Shown: positions 6,407 through 14,805, counted from the stretch's first letter. The stretch: 25,808 bases of DNA from Eshraghiella sp964576255 (GCA_964576255.1 CAZNUK010000029.1:1-25808), one strand, 5' to 3'. Made by a program: numbers and translations. The notes: generated by a model not told the origin, from the sequence alone.

Positions 6407-7648
6407 ATGAAGATTAAGATTATATTGTTGGTGTATATAATAACTGCTTTGATGGTTGGATGCTCAAGAGAGATTTCTTCTATCAGATTTTATCCTCAGG
6501 ATATTGATATAGAAGAAACTAAGACGGAAACGCAGGAGCCGGAAGAGAAACTGTATTTTCAGTTGTCCTATGATAACGAGAATTATGATAATATGAATAT
6601 TGTTTCAGAAATTGAAACTGTCAGTTTGAAAGCAGAAAATGCTACGGTATTTAATCTAAAAATTCCTGAAAATGCCAGTTTTAATGAGTTTTGCTTGAAT
6701 GGAGATGTTTTATATTATGCTTATGATTTCTCCTCGTATGAGGATAAGTTTTATGGTGATAATACTAAAATAGACCATACAGAAGAACTTTATACAAGGC
6801 TTATGAGCTACAATTATATTACTGGAGAAACCAGATGTGTTTATGAAATAGAGACTCCCGGAGTTAGTATAAGCGGACTTAGAGTACAAGGGAATATCGC
6901 TGTATGGCGTGAGATTTTTTGTGGAGATATGGAAAATATCTATGGAAGTTCTATTGTGGACGAAGTGCTTGTAAACGGAAGCAGTATAACTAAAATTTAT
7001 AATTTGGATACAGGAACAATAATGGAAGTTGAAGAAAATTCTGATAACGGATATTTGGTGGATTTAACTTCTCATCCATTTTTAATATATCGTGATTACT
7101 ATTCAAAAATCTACGGATATGATTTTGTATCAGGAGAAAGTGCAACTTTAATTGAAGGAGCGGAAAACTACAGCAGGGTATATTGCTCTGAGAATGTAAT
7201 AGCACATGTTATTGATGAGCTGGAATATAAAAGTGTTATTTTTTATGATTATAACGGGGGTTATTTATGTACATTTAAAACAAATATATATTATATTAAT
7301 TACGTTCTTGTAAATGATGAATGTATTGTATTTGTTGGAAATGATGTGGATGATAATAATGTGTATATTGTGTATGACCAAAACACCGGAGAAATGTACA
7401 AGGTGCGATATAATCCAAATGTGAGCAATGTGGTGTGTGACGGTTCAAAGATATATTCTGGTGATTTTGGTAATAGTGGAATCAGAGTTTTTGATTTGGA
7501 GAGTAAAACTGTATCGGGTGATTATTATGGAGACCGGGCAATGAAAATGTATTATAGTTCAACGGGTGGGGCATATGCTCGTATAGAACAAAGTGAAATT
7601 ATTGAGGATGGGAATCGGATAATTGAGTTTGTTGTGTTTAATGAATAA
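6407..7648 (+). CDS. Lipoprotein with beta-propeller-like repeats (function unknown)
   Basis: The 413-residue protein begins with a lipoprotein signal (lipobox LMVGC, Cys19) and an acidic linker (about 30-48), so it is anchored outside the membrane. The rest contains six related segments of the form Y-D/N-x-x-T/S-G-E at about residues 135, 198, 238, 280, 323 and 362, most of them 39-43 apart. This spacing fits the blades of a beta-propeller, as in TolB-like or DUF5050-type proteins. No catalytic motif is visible, so it may bind a partner or a wall ligand. The start ATG has only a weak ribosome site (AGGTAGAG). A terminator lies right before it and I see no clear promoter, so its expression is uncertain. 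Confidence 0.75.
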   Translation: MKIKIILLVYIITALMVGCSREISSIRFYPQDIDIEETKTETQEPEEKLYFQLSYDNENYDNMNIVSEIETVSLKAENATVFNLKIPENASFNEFCLNGDVLYYAYDFSSYEDKFYGDNTKIDHTEELYTRLMSYNYITGETRCVYEIETPGVSISGLRVQGNIAVWREIFCGDMENIYGSSIVDEVLVNGSSITKIYNLDTGTIMEVEENSDNGYLVDLTSHPFLIYRDYYSKIYGYDFVSGESATLIEGAENYSRVYCSENVIAHVIDELEYKSVIFYDYNGGYLCTFKTNIYYINYVLVNDECIVFVGNDVDDNNVYIVYDQNTGEMYKVRYNPNVSNVVCDGSKIYSGDFGNSGIRVFDLESKTVSGDYYGDRAMKMYYSSTGGAYARIEQSEIIEDGNRIIEFVVFNE

Positions 7649-7657
7649 AATGGAGTA

Positions 7658-7686
7658 TTGCTTTTTATATGCTTACAAGTTAAAAT
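7658..7686 (+). promoter_or_regulatory. Likely promoter of the rimO-pgsA-gerW operon
   Basis: TTGCTT (7658-7663), a 17-bp spacer and TAAAAT (7681-7686) lie about 38 bases before the rimO start. TATACT (7686-7691) is an alternative -10. It is the only gap of any size at the head of a run of closely packed genes. Confidence 0.55.
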
Positions 7687-7724
7687 ATACTCGGTGCAAT
7701 TTAACGTAAAGGATTGGATATAAT

Positions 7725-9044
7725 ATGAAGGTTTTATTTGTATCCCTGGGTTGTGACAAAAATCTTGTTGATTCTGAGATGATGATGGGACTTTTACGCA
7801 ATAAGGGTTATGAATTTACAGATGATGAGACTATAGCTGATGTAATTGTAATTAATACCTGCGGATTTATTAACGATGCCAAGGAAGAGAGTATTAATAC
7901 AATTATTTCTATGGCTGAATATAAAAAGAATAATCTTAAAGCATTAATTGTTACAGGCTGCCTTGCAGAGAGGTATAAGAATGAAATCTTAGAGGAGCTT
8001 CCTGAAATTGATGCTATTGTAGGTACTACAGCATTTGATACAATCTGTGAGGTTATTGAAGATGTACTTGCCCACAAAAAACATAATGAATTTGCAGATA
8101 TTAATAGATTATGCAGACCTGATGCGGATAGAATTATTACTACAGGTGGTTATTATTCATATCTTAAGATTGCAGAAGGCTGTAATAAGAAATGTACTTA
8201 CTGCAGTATTCCTATGATAAGAGGTTCTTATAGAAGTGTTCCCATGGAGGAGCTTATCAGAGAAGCAGAGTATCTGGCGGATAATGGAATTAAGGAGTTA
8301 ATTCTTGTGGCTCAGGAAACCTCTGTATATGGAGTGGATTTGTATGGTGATAAAAAGCTTCCGGAATTACTTCGTAATTTGTGTAAAGTAAAAGGGATTG
8401 AGTGGATTAGAATTCTGTATTGTTATCCGGAAGAGATAACGGATGAATTAATAGAAGTCATCAAAACTGAACCTAAGATATGTCATTACATTGATATGCC
8501 TATACAGCATGCCAGTGATAACATTCTTAGAAGAATGGGACGCTGGACCAATAAGGAAGCACTTGTTAAAGTGATTAATATGCTTAGAGAAGCAATTCCT
8601 GATATGTGCTTAAGAACTACATTAATTACCGGATTTCCAGGAGAAACCGAGGAAGACCATGAGGAATTAATGAGTTTTGTGGATGAAATGGAATTTGACC
8701 GACTTGGAGTGTTTACATATTCTCAGGAAGAAGATACACCTGCGGCAGATTTTCCTGACCAGGTGGATGAAGAAGTCAAGTTAACAAGAAGAGATGAGCT
8801 TATGGAGCTTCAACAGGAGATTTCCATGGATAAAGCCGACAGACTTATTGGTAAGAAGCTGGAGGTTATTATTGAAGGAAAAGCCTGTGATGAGGATGTG
8901 TATGTTGGTAGAACATATATGGACGCTCCGGGAGTTGACGGATATATTTTTATTAAGAGCGAGGAAGAGCTTTTAAGCGGGGATTTTGCCATGGTATTAG
9001 TTACCGGGGCGATGGAATATGATTTGATAGGAGAACTTTGTTAA
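7725..9044 (+). CDS. rimO: Ribosomal protein S12 methylthiotransferase RimO
   Basis: This radical-SAM enzyme adds a methylthio group to the conserved aspartate of ribosomal protein S12. The 439-residue protein has the N-terminal cluster-binding domain (C10, C46, C79), the radical-SAM motif CNKKCTYC (C153, C157, C160), and a C-terminal TRAM-like domain. The start VLFVSLGCDKNLVDSE is typical of RimO and distinguishes it from the related tRNA enzymes MiaB and MtaB. AAAGGA lies about a dozen bases upstream of the ATG, a slightly long spacing. The stop codon overlaps the pgsA start by one base, so the two are translationally coupled. Confidence 0.96.
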   Translation: MKVLFVSLGCDKNLVDSEMMMGLLRNKGYEFTDDETIADVIVINTCGFINDAKEESINTIISMAEYKKNNLKALIVTGCLAERYKNEILEELPEIDAIVGTTAFDTICEVIEDVLAHKKHNEFADINRLCRPDADRIITTGGYYSYLKIAEGCNKKCTYCSIPMIRGSYRSVPMEELIREAEYLADNGIKELILVAQETSVYGVDLYGDKKLPELLRNLCKVKGIEWIRILYCYPEEITDELIEVIKTEPKICHYIDMPIQHASDNILRRMGRWTNKEALVKVINMLREAIPDMCLRTTLITGFPGETEEDHEELMSFVDEMEFDRLGVFTYSQEEDTPAADFPDQVDEEVKLTRRDELMELQQEISMDKADRLIGKKLEVIIEGKACDEDVYVGRTYMDAPGVDGYIFIKSEEELLSGDFAMVLVTGAMEYDLIGELC

Positions 9045-9586
9045 TGAATTTACCTAATAAACTTACTTTAGCCAGAATAATTATGATACCATTTTTTGTA
9101 TTTTTTTTACTGACAGATTTTATACCATATAGTCAGTATATTGCCCTGGGTATTTTTGCCTTGGCAAGCCTTACAGATCTTTTGGATGGTAAAATTGCCA
9201 GAAAATACAATCTTATTACCAATTTTGGTAAGTTTATGGACCCGATAGCAGACAAGCTTCTTGTGGCATCTGCATTTATTGCATTTGTGGAATTGGGACT
9301 TATGCCATCATGGATTGTAATTATTCTTATTGCAAGAGAATTTGTAGTAAGTGGATTCAGATTAGTGGCAAGTGATGCAGGAATCGTTCTGGCGGCAGGC
9401 TGGGGTGGTAAATTCAAAACAGCTACCCAGATGATTTTATGTTGCTTTTTGATTGTGAACTTTGGAGAAAAAATATTTGCTTTTTATGTTATCGAGCAGG
9501 TATTGATTTATCTTTCACTGGCACTTTCAGTATTTTCAATGATTGAATATATAGTTAAGAACCGTAAGGTAATTGCTGACAGATAG
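9044..9586 (+). CDS. pgsA: CDP-diacylglycerol--glycerol-3-phosphate 3-phosphatidyltransferase
   Basis: This membrane enzyme makes phosphatidylglycerol phosphate from CDP-diacylglycerol and glycerol-3-phosphate, the committed step to phosphatidylglycerol and cardiolipin. The 180-residue protein has several hydrophobic helices. It also carries the full CDP-alcohol phosphatidyltransferase signature: D48-G49-x2-A52-R53-x8-G62-x3-D66-x3-D70. The ATG at 9044 overlaps the rimO stop (TAATG) and is preceded by AGGAG at 9029-9033. An upstream TTG at 9038 is in frame but too close to that site. The length and rimO-pgsA order are typical of Clostridia. Confidence 0.95.
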   Translation: MNLPNKLTLARIIMIPFFVFFLLTDFIPYSQYIALGIFALASLTDLLDGKIARKYNLITNFGKFMDPIADKLLVASAFIAFVELGLMPSWIVIILIAREFVVSGFRLVASDAGIVLAAGWGGKFKTATQMILCCFLIVNFGEKIFAFYVIEQVLIYLSLALSVFSMIEYIVKNRKVIADR

Positions 9587-9602
9587 ACTTTAGGAGGACG
9601 AC

Positions 9603-10856
9603 ATGAAGAAGACATTTTTAACAAAAGAGCAGGTAGAGGAGATTGTTAAGACATATCCTACACCATTTCATATATATGATGAAAAAGGAATAAGAGAAAA
9701 TGCAAAGAAGGTTAAGGAGGCTTTTAGCTGGAATCCGGGCTTTAAGGAGTATTTTGCAGTAAAAGCAACACCAAATCCTTTTCTTATTAATATTTTAAGA
9801 GAATATGGCTGTGGCGTAGATTGTTCATCCAAGACAGAATTAATGCTTTCAGAGGCAATCGGATGCAAGGGCAGCGACATTATGTTTTCTTCCAATGACA
9901 CACCATTGGAGGAGTTTGTGTATGCCAATGAGCTGGGTGCAATTATTAATCTTGATGATTTTACCCATATTGATATTCTTAATAATCTTATTGGAATTCC
10001 GGAGACAATTAGCTGTCGTTTTAATCCGGGTGGATATTTTAAGGTAGCTAATTCAATTATGGATAATCCGGGGGATGCCAAGTATGGTTTTACCAAGGAA
10101 CAGATTATTGAGGGCTTTAAGAAACTCAAAGAGTATGGTGCCAAGAATTTTGGTATCCATTCCTTCCTTGCAAGTAATACAGTAACTAATGATTATTATC
10201 CTGAGCTTGCCAGAATTCTTTTTGAGCTTGCAGTTGAAATCAAAGAAAAAACCGGCTGCCATATTAGCTTTATCAATCTTTCCGGAGGTGTGGGAATTCC
10301 ATACACACCTGATGGAGTGCCTAACGATATTATTGCAATTGGTGAGGGCGTTCATAAGGCATATGATGAGATTCTTGTTCCTAACGGAATGGGAGATGTG
10401 TCAATTTATACCGAAATGGGAAGATTTATGATGGGTCCTTATGGTGCTTTGGTAACTAAGGCAACTCATGAAAAACATACCTATAAGGAATATATTGGTT
10501 GTGATGCCTGTGCGGTTAATCTTATGAGACCAGCAATGTATGGTGCTTATCACCACATTACTGTTCTTGGCAAAGAAAATGAACCATGTGATTATACCTA
10601 TGATATTACAGGTTCTCTGTGCGAAAATAACGACAAATTTGCTATTGACAGAAAGCTTCCTAAGATTGATATGGGAGATTATCTCTATATTCATGACACT
10701 GGGGCCCATGGATTTGCAATGGGATATAATTATAACGGAAAGCTTCGTTCGGCAGAGCTTTTACTTCATGAAGATAATTCGGTGGAGCTTATTAGAAGAT
10801 CAGAGACACCACAGGATTATTTTAGAACCTTCGATTGCTTTGATATTTTTAAATAA
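9603..10856 (+). CDS. PLP-dependent decarboxylase of the LysA / ornithine decarboxylase fold (substrate uncertain)
   Basis: The 417-residue protein belongs to the fold-type III (alanine racemase-like) decarboxylases, most like diaminopimelate decarboxylase. The PLP lysine is K54 in YFAVKATPNP. SGG (227-229) and EMGR (271-274, usually EPGR) bind the PLP phosphate. C340-E341 correspond to the CE pair contributed across the dimer, and Y375 lies in the C-terminal GYNYNG motif. The usual HxHIGS segment is changed to GIHSFLASN (184-192), so the active site is not standard. It may make lysine or decarboxylate a different amino acid. AGGAGG sits just before the ATG. It lies 16 bases after pgsA and is part of the rimO operon. 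Confidence 0.8.
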   Translation: MKKTFLTKEQVEEIVKTYPTPFHIYDEKGIRENAKKVKEAFSWNPGFKEYFAVKATPNPFLINILREYGCGVDCSSKTELMLSEAIGCKGSDIMFSSNDTPLEEFVYANELGAIINLDDFTHIDILNNLIGIPETISCRFNPGGYFKVANSIMDNPGDAKYGFTKEQIIEGFKKLKEYGAKNFGIHSFLASNTVTNDYYPELARILFELAVEIKEKTGCHISFINLSGGVGIPYTPDGVPNDIIAIGEGVHKAYDEILVPNGMGDVSIYTEMGRFMMGPYGALVTKATHEKHTYKEYIGCDACAVNLMRPAMYGAYHHITVLGKENEPCDYTYDITGSLCENNDKFAIDRKLPKIDMGDYLYIHDTGAHGFAMGYNYNGKLRSAELLLHEDNSVELIRRSETPQDYFRTFDCFDIFK

Positions 10857-10876
10857 GTGTTACAAGAGGTAATATA

Positions 10877-12277
10877 ATGATAGAATTAGGAACAGCAGTT
10901 AGTGAATTGCTTAAGAAAAAAAGAGTGGACATTAATCTTCCTGTATATACAGGAGGATTAATGGCTATGTATAAGAGAGTGGCATATCTTAGACTGGCGC
11001 TTAATTATTATACTTTTTCTGAAATATATTATGAGCTTAATAAGGAGACAAAGGCAATCTGCGATAATGAAGTCAGACAATTACAGGAATTAATTTCACA
11101 TGTGATTCTTAATGAAGATATGTCTTCATTGGATGCAGAAAGTCATATTAATGCCTTAAGAGACGAGATTATTTCCAAAATGGATGGAGTAACAGCTTAT
11201 ACAGATAAGCTTGGGTTATACGAATATATTTTAAATCGTGTGGAATTTCGTTTTGAAGACTCAGAATTTGACAATAATTATTACAGAAATAAATTTGAGA
11301 CTGATATCTATAACTACGTAGTGGGAGACAGAGATAATTCTGCTATTAATATGAGACTCTCCATGGTTATGGGTGAGCTTCCAATGCGACTTTCCAGAAA
11401 TAAGTTTTTCGATGTGTTGAGAGATTCTTTTTCAATATATAAGGGTAGTGAGCAGCTGGCTGTCCGGGATTTTGTGTACAGAATCAAAACCGCAGGCGGA
11501 ATTTATTCTGCCGAAGGAATGGATAAGAAATTTCCTAAGCTTAAAAAAGCTGTTGAAGAGCTTAACAAAGTGGACTATCAGAAAATATCAGAAAAAGAAT
11601 ATGAACTATACAGAAGTAAACTGGATAAAGTGGCAGAACTGGCTATGGATTATAGTGACAGCTTTATGACTTTGGCAGAAATTGCAAATGATATCTATTC
11701 AATTATTTTATGCAATAAAGCTTTGTGTGATGTAGAAGAAAAAAACTCCCTTAAGGAAATTATTGAGCATTGTTATAATGTAATAGAAGGGGAAAAAGAA
11801 CCTGATATTGAATGGGCAGAGCGCTTTGTCAGTTTTGAAGGTTTGCAGGAAAAGCTTAAATATATGCTTGATGGCCCGGAAAATGCTCTGACTGAGATAT
11901 ATAATACTAATAAGGCTGTTATTGATACAGAAGGAATGAATGATAGTTTTGTTAAACTTGATATGATTAGTAAGCTTCAGTCATCAAGTACATTTGTAAC
12001 CTTCAAAGAAGATGAGAGTCTTAGAGAAGAGGCTTCTGAAGAATATATTAATCAGGTTGTGGATGCTTTAATTGAGGAATTTTCCATGCTTTTCAAAGAT
12101 TGTGACCGTACATATATGAGAGCTGTTATGGCAGGTGTAATTGCTAACCTTCCGGCATATTTTAACAACCTTAAGGAATTTCAGGAATATGTTCATGTGG
12201 CCCTTACTCAGTGCAGTGATGAGGCTGAGCAAAAGGCATGCATGACAGTAATCAATATGTTAATGGCAAGTGAGTAG
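10877..12277 (+). CDS. Conserved-looking helical protein, 466 residues (not recognised)
   Basis: I do not recognise a family or a catalytic motif. The protein is charged, predicted largely helical by eye, without signal peptide or membrane helix, and so probably cytoplasmic. It is rich in Tyr, Glu and Lys, with stretches resembling helical repeats. AAGAGGT precedes the ATG. The gene starts 20 bases after the decarboxylase and ends four bases before the next start, so it is embedded in the rimO-gerW operon. Its base composition is like its neighbours, with no sign of transfer. Coding is well supported by length, ribosome site and tight packing; the function is open. Confidence 0.75.
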   Translation: MIELGTAVSELLKKKRVDINLPVYTGGLMAMYKRVAYLRLALNYYTFSEIYYELNKETKAICDNEVRQLQELISHVILNEDMSSLDAESHINALRDEIISKMDGVTAYTDKLGLYEYILNRVEFRFEDSEFDNNYYRNKFETDIYNYVVGDRDNSAINMRLSMVMGELPMRLSRNKFFDVLRDSFSIYKGSEQLAVRDFVYRIKTAGGIYSAEGMDKKFPKLKKAVEELNKVDYQKISEKEYELYRSKLDKVAELAMDYSDSFMTLAEIANDIYSIILCNKALCDVEEKNSLKEIIEHCYNVIEGEKEPDIEWAERFVSFEGLQEKLKYMLDGPENALTEIYNTNKAVIDTEGMNDSFVKLDMISKLQSSSTFVTFKEDESLREEASEEYINQVVDALIEEFSMLFKDCDRTYMRAVMAGVIANLPAYFNNLKEFQEYVHVALTQCSDEAEQKACMTVINMLMASE

Positions 12278-12281
12278 TAAT

Positions 12282-12599
12282 ATGAAGATATGCAAAAAGC
12301 TGTATTTCGGGGAGATGGCCCGCCAACAGAATAAGGAATTGCTCCGAAACATCAAACGTAAGAAATGGGAGTTTGGTGTATATGTTGTTGCTCTTTCGGA
12401 AACCGAAAATAATCTTCTTGACCTGTATGATACTATGTTTTTTGAGCAAAAATTCTATAAAAAAGCTAAGCTTAATATAGTTGGTATTGCATTAGGGAAG
12501 GAAGAGGCTCTCTTGCTGACAAAAGAAATTATAGATGATGTGTATACCAAAACAGGTGGTTTTAATGTCAGGGATTATTTTCTGACGGATAAGGAATAA
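12282..12599 (+). CDS. Small protein of unknown function
   Basis: The 105-residue product is basic at the N terminus (KICKKLYFGE...NIKRKKWEF) and has an alternating strand/helix pattern; I cannot assign a family. I chose the ATG at 12282, with AAGTGAG seven bases upstream, over an in-frame GTG at 12270 that overlaps the previous gene. It sits four bases after the 466-residue gene and one base before the DUF2953-like gene, so it is translated from the same message and probably coupled to both. There are no membrane segments. Confidence 0.65.
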   Translation: MKICKKLYFGEMARQQNKELLRNIKRKKWEFGVYVVALSETENNLLDLYDTMFFEQKFYKKAKLNIVGIALGKEEALLLTKEIIDDVYTKTGGFNVRDYFLTDKE

Positions 12600-12600
12600 T

Positions 12601-13383
12601 ATGTTTTTAGAAGTTTTAAAAGTAATTGGAATTGTAATTGCAGCCCTGATTGTTTTTATAATTGCGCTGGTTATTTTTATTCTTGTATCACCTATCTGGT
12701 ATAAGGGCAAAATAACCTATAAGAACGATAAGGCGGATGTAACTATTAAGGTCAATCATATTTTTCGACTTGTATACGGCTATTTGTATTACAAAGACGA
12801 GAATTTAAGGTATTATCTCAGGGTTTTATGGGAAAAGGTTGATGATAAGGATGATAATGGTCCGTTGTTTGAAGATTTGCTAAAGGACGAAACCTTAAGA
12901 TTGACCAAACCGGCGGAGGCAGAAAATGTTTCTTCCGAAGAAAAATCCGGAAATAAACGCAAAAGAGGGCTTTCAAAAAAAATCTCCCTCATATATAATG
13001 ACATTAAAAGAAAAATCAGGTATTATTATGATAATATCCGAGAAATTTTTGCCCAGATTAACGACAAGGAAAACAGGGAAGCCTTTGTATATGCGGTGAA
13101 GATGATTAAAATACCGGTTAAATATCTTGTTCAGAACAAGCTTAAGGTTAAGATGAAGCTTGGCGAGGAAGACCCTGCCAAAACAGGGGAGTATGTAGGC
13201 CTTATGTATGCACTGGCTGCGATTCTTGGGTTTACATTGGAATTGGAACCTGATTTTGATAATAAGGTATTTGAACTGGATGCACAATTTAAAGGGCATG
13301 TAAGCGTATATAAGGTGCTTGTATGGGTATTAGAACTGTACAGTAATGATAAGTTAAAGATTGTAATTGATGATATTTTATAA
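12601..13383 (+). CDS. DUF2953-like membrane protein (YtfI-type)
   Basis: The 260-residue protein has one N-terminal membrane helix (about 8-32), then an SPIWYKGKITY segment and a beta-rich region, a charged Lys/Glu linker (about 100-140) and a helical/beta C-terminal half. This matches the DUF2953 pattern. In Bacillus subtilis the DUF2953 gene ytfI lies directly before ytfJ (gerW), and here too the next gene is gerW, which supports the call. The function is not established; co-occurrence suggests a spore-linked role. It starts one base after the previous stop with no clear ribosome site of its own, indicating translational coupling. Confidence 0.75.
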   Translation: MFLEVLKVIGIVIAALIVFIIALVIFILVSPIWYKGKITYKNDKADVTIKVNHIFRLVYGYLYYKDENLRYYLRVLWEKVDDKDDNGPLFEDLLKDETLRLTKPAEAENVSSEEKSGNKRKRGLSKKISLIYNDIKRKIRYYYDNIREIFAQINDKENREAFVYAVKMIKIPVKYLVQNKLKVKMKLGEEDPAKTGEYVGLMYALAAILGFTLELEPDFDNKVFELDAQFKGHVSVYKVLVWVLELYSNDKLKIVIDDIL

Positions 13384-13403
13384 GTATAAAGGAGGATATA
13401 ATT

Positions 13404-13796
13404 ATGGCAGACAACACAAAATTTGATTCAACAGTGGCATCATTATTTAAGGGGATGGATGGTTTTCTTACTTCAAAAACCATTGTAGGGGAGCCTGTAA
13501 CAATTAATGACACAATCATCTTACCTTTAATGGATGTAAGCTTTGGTGTGGCTGCAGGAGCAGGAAGCAAGCAGGATAAGAATAGTGCCGCAGGCGGACT
13601 TGGTGGAAGAATGACGCCAAGTGCAGTTCTGGTAATTCATGACGGAGTTACAAGACTTGTTAATATTAAGAATCAGGATTCTGTTTCTAAGTTAATTGAC
13701 TTAATTCCTGAGGCTGTTGACAAGATTGGCAAAATGATTAGTGGCAAGGGTAAGGACCCGGAAGTTGAAGAAGCAGTAGAAAATGCTACAAAATAA
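13404..13796 (+). CDS. gerW: GerW (YtfJ) family spore protein
   Basis: YtfJ/GerW is a spore protein of Bacillus needed for efficient germination in response to some nutrients. The 130-residue product has the family's features: a short N-terminal helix, VGEPVTINDTIILPL, a glycine-rich loop with AAGGLGGRMTPSAVLVI, and the DSVSKLIDLIPE segment near the C terminus. AAAGGAGGA precedes the ATG with good spacing. It follows the DUF2953-like gene by 20 bases, the same order as in Bacillus. It suggests that the organism forms spores or descends from spore formers. Confidence 0.92.
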   Translation: MADNTKFDSTVASLFKGMDGFLTSKTIVGEPVTINDTIILPLMDVSFGVAAGAGSKQDKNSAAGGLGGRMTPSAVLVIHDGVTRLVNIKNQDSVSKLIDLIPEAVDKIGKMISGKGKDPEVEEAVENATK

Positions 13797-13854
13797 TATT
13801 TAAATTTAAATTTTTGCATATACTGATAGTAAGAAATTACTTCGGGTTGGTTAT

Positions 13855-14010
13855 ATGTTAAGAATTCTTGGCTTTGCCATGTTTTTTGTAGCAATAGGAA
13901 TATTTATCGGAATATTTATCACTACAAGGTTTTGGGAGATTTTTATAATTGTTTTACTTTTAATTGTGGGTTATAATTTGTTCACTTCGGACAACTGCAA
14001 GAAAAAATAA
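13855..14010 (+). CDS. 51-residue hydrophobic membrane protein
   Basis: An ATG at 13855 opens a 51-codon frame ending in TAA at 14008-14010. The product has two likely membrane helices (about residues 4-22 and 26-42) split by TTRF, and a basic C-terminal end (DNCKKK). The helix-turn-helix layout and charge pattern look like a real small membrane protein rather than chance. The ribosome site is weak (GGTTGG), and the gap after gerW is 58 bases. No family is recognised. The stretch 13797-13854 before it holds only AT-rich sequence with no convincing terminator. Confidence 0.6.
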   Translation: MLRILGFAMFFVAIGIFIGIFITTRFWEIFIIVLLLIVGYNLFTSDNCKKK

Positions 14011-14028
14011 AAAAATGTAAAAAAATGC

Positions 14029-14057
14029 TTGCATTTATCAAAACAATCTGCTATTAT
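14029..14057 (+). promoter_or_regulatory. Promoter of rpmB
   Basis: TTGCAT (14029-14034), a 17-bp spacer and TATTAT (14052-14057) lie about 50 bases before the rpmB start. The leader then has a small hairpin GCCTA/TAGGC around 14073-14084 before the AAGGAGG ribosome site. Confidence 0.8.
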
Positions 14058-14108
14058 AACTTTTGTTGTGAGCCTATCTAGGCGATAAATCTTTAAGGAG
14101 GTGCAAAC

Positions 14109-14294
14109 ATGGCAAAATGTGCTATTTGTGATAAAGGCGCTCACTTTGGTATCAAAGTAAGCCACTCACACAGAAGATCCAACAAAATGTGGAAAGCTAA
14201 CGTAAAATCTGTAAAGGTTAAGGTTAACGGCCAGGCTAAAAAGATGTATGTATGTACTTCTTGCTTAAAGTCAGGCGCTGTAGAAAGAGCTTAA
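14109..14294 (+). CDS. rpmB: 50S ribosomal protein L28
   Basis: L28 is a protein of the large ribosomal subunit. The 61-residue product is the normal length and has the conserved SHSHRRSNKMWKAN segment. Two CxxC pairs (C4/C7 and C49/C52) mark it as the zinc-binding (C+) form. AAGGAGG sits upstream of the ATG. It has its own promoter and a strong terminator, so it is expressed as a single gene between the gerW operon and the yloU operon. Confidence 0.98.
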   Translation: MAKCAICDKGAHFGIKVSHSHRRSNKMWKANVKSVKVKVNGQAKKMYVCTSCLKSGAVERA

Positions 14295-14310
14295 TTAGAA
14301 CGGATAATGA

Positions 14311-14341
14311 ACCGGGGGAAGTACAGTCCCCGGTTTTTTTA
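14311..14341 (+). terminator. Rho-independent terminator of rpmB
   Basis: A 7-bp GC-rich stem ACCGGGG/CCCCGGT (14311-14317 with 14328-14334), a 10-base loop and a T tract follow the rpmB stop by 16 bases. Confidence 0.93.
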
Positions 14342-14361
14342 TTGCGATATTACTTTTTCTA

Positions 14362-14390
14362 TTCCATTTTGTCCATAAATAGGGTATAAT
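14362..14390 (+). promoter_or_regulatory. Promoter of the yloU-fakA-recG operon
   Basis: TTCCAT (14362-14367), a 17-bp spacer and a perfect TATAAT (14385-14390) lie 36 bases before the yloU start and directly after the rpmB terminator. Confidence 0.75.
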
Positions 14391-14426
14391 AGATGAAGTG
14401 ATTTTATTTTATTGGAGGTATTGCAT

Positions 14427-14786
14427 ATGAAGGGACATATTGATAATCAGTATGGCGAGGTTCATGTAGATAACGAAGTTATTGCTAAATATGCCGGCTC
14501 CACAGCAGTTGAATGCTTTGGTATTGTTGGTATGGCGGCAATCAGCGTTAAAGATGGCCTTGTTAAATTGTTAAAGAAAGAAAGCCTTACACAGGGCATT
14601 AATGTTAGTGTAGACGCAAATAACAAATTAACAATTGATTTTCATGTGATTGTTGCATATGGCGTAAGTATTTCGACTGTTGCAGATAATCTTGTTAATA
14701 ATGTTAAGTATAAAGTAGAAGAGTTTACCGGCCTTAAGGTAGGTAGAATTAATGTATATGTTGAAGGTGTAAGAATCATCGACTAA
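14427..14786 (+). CDS. yloU: Asp23/Gls24 family protein YloU
   Basis: The 119-residue protein matches the Asp23/Gls24 (YloU) family: an N-terminal segment followed by GEVHVDNEVIAKYAG, a variable loop, and the beta-rich FHVIVAYGVSISTVADN and C-terminal VGRINVYVEGVRI motifs. The family includes small envelope-stress and membrane-associated scaffold proteins. In Firmicutes yloU usually precedes yloV (fakA), as it does here. I chose the ATG at 14427 because GGAGG at 14414-14418 is eight bases upstream; the TTG at 14412 overlaps that site. The gap to fakA is 19 bases and holds the fakA ribosome site. Confidence 0.93.
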   Translation: MKGHIDNQYGEVHVDNEVIAKYAGSTAVECFGIVGMAAISVKDGLVKLLKKESLTQGINVSVDANNKLTIDFHVIVAYGVSISTVADNLVNNVKYKVEEFTGLKVGRINVYVEGVRIID

Positions 14787-14805
14787 TATTAAGGAGGAAC
14801 AAATC

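Noticed and set aside
9668..10144. A 158-codon minus-strand frame
   Set aside because: It is fully inside the decarboxylase gene, whose motifs are intact, and has no ribosome site.
13996..14033. TGCAAG/CTTGCA inverted repeat after the 51-codon gene as a possible terminator
   Set aside because: The loop is 26 bases, the stem only 6 bp, and the right arm overlaps the rpmB -35; no T tract follows.
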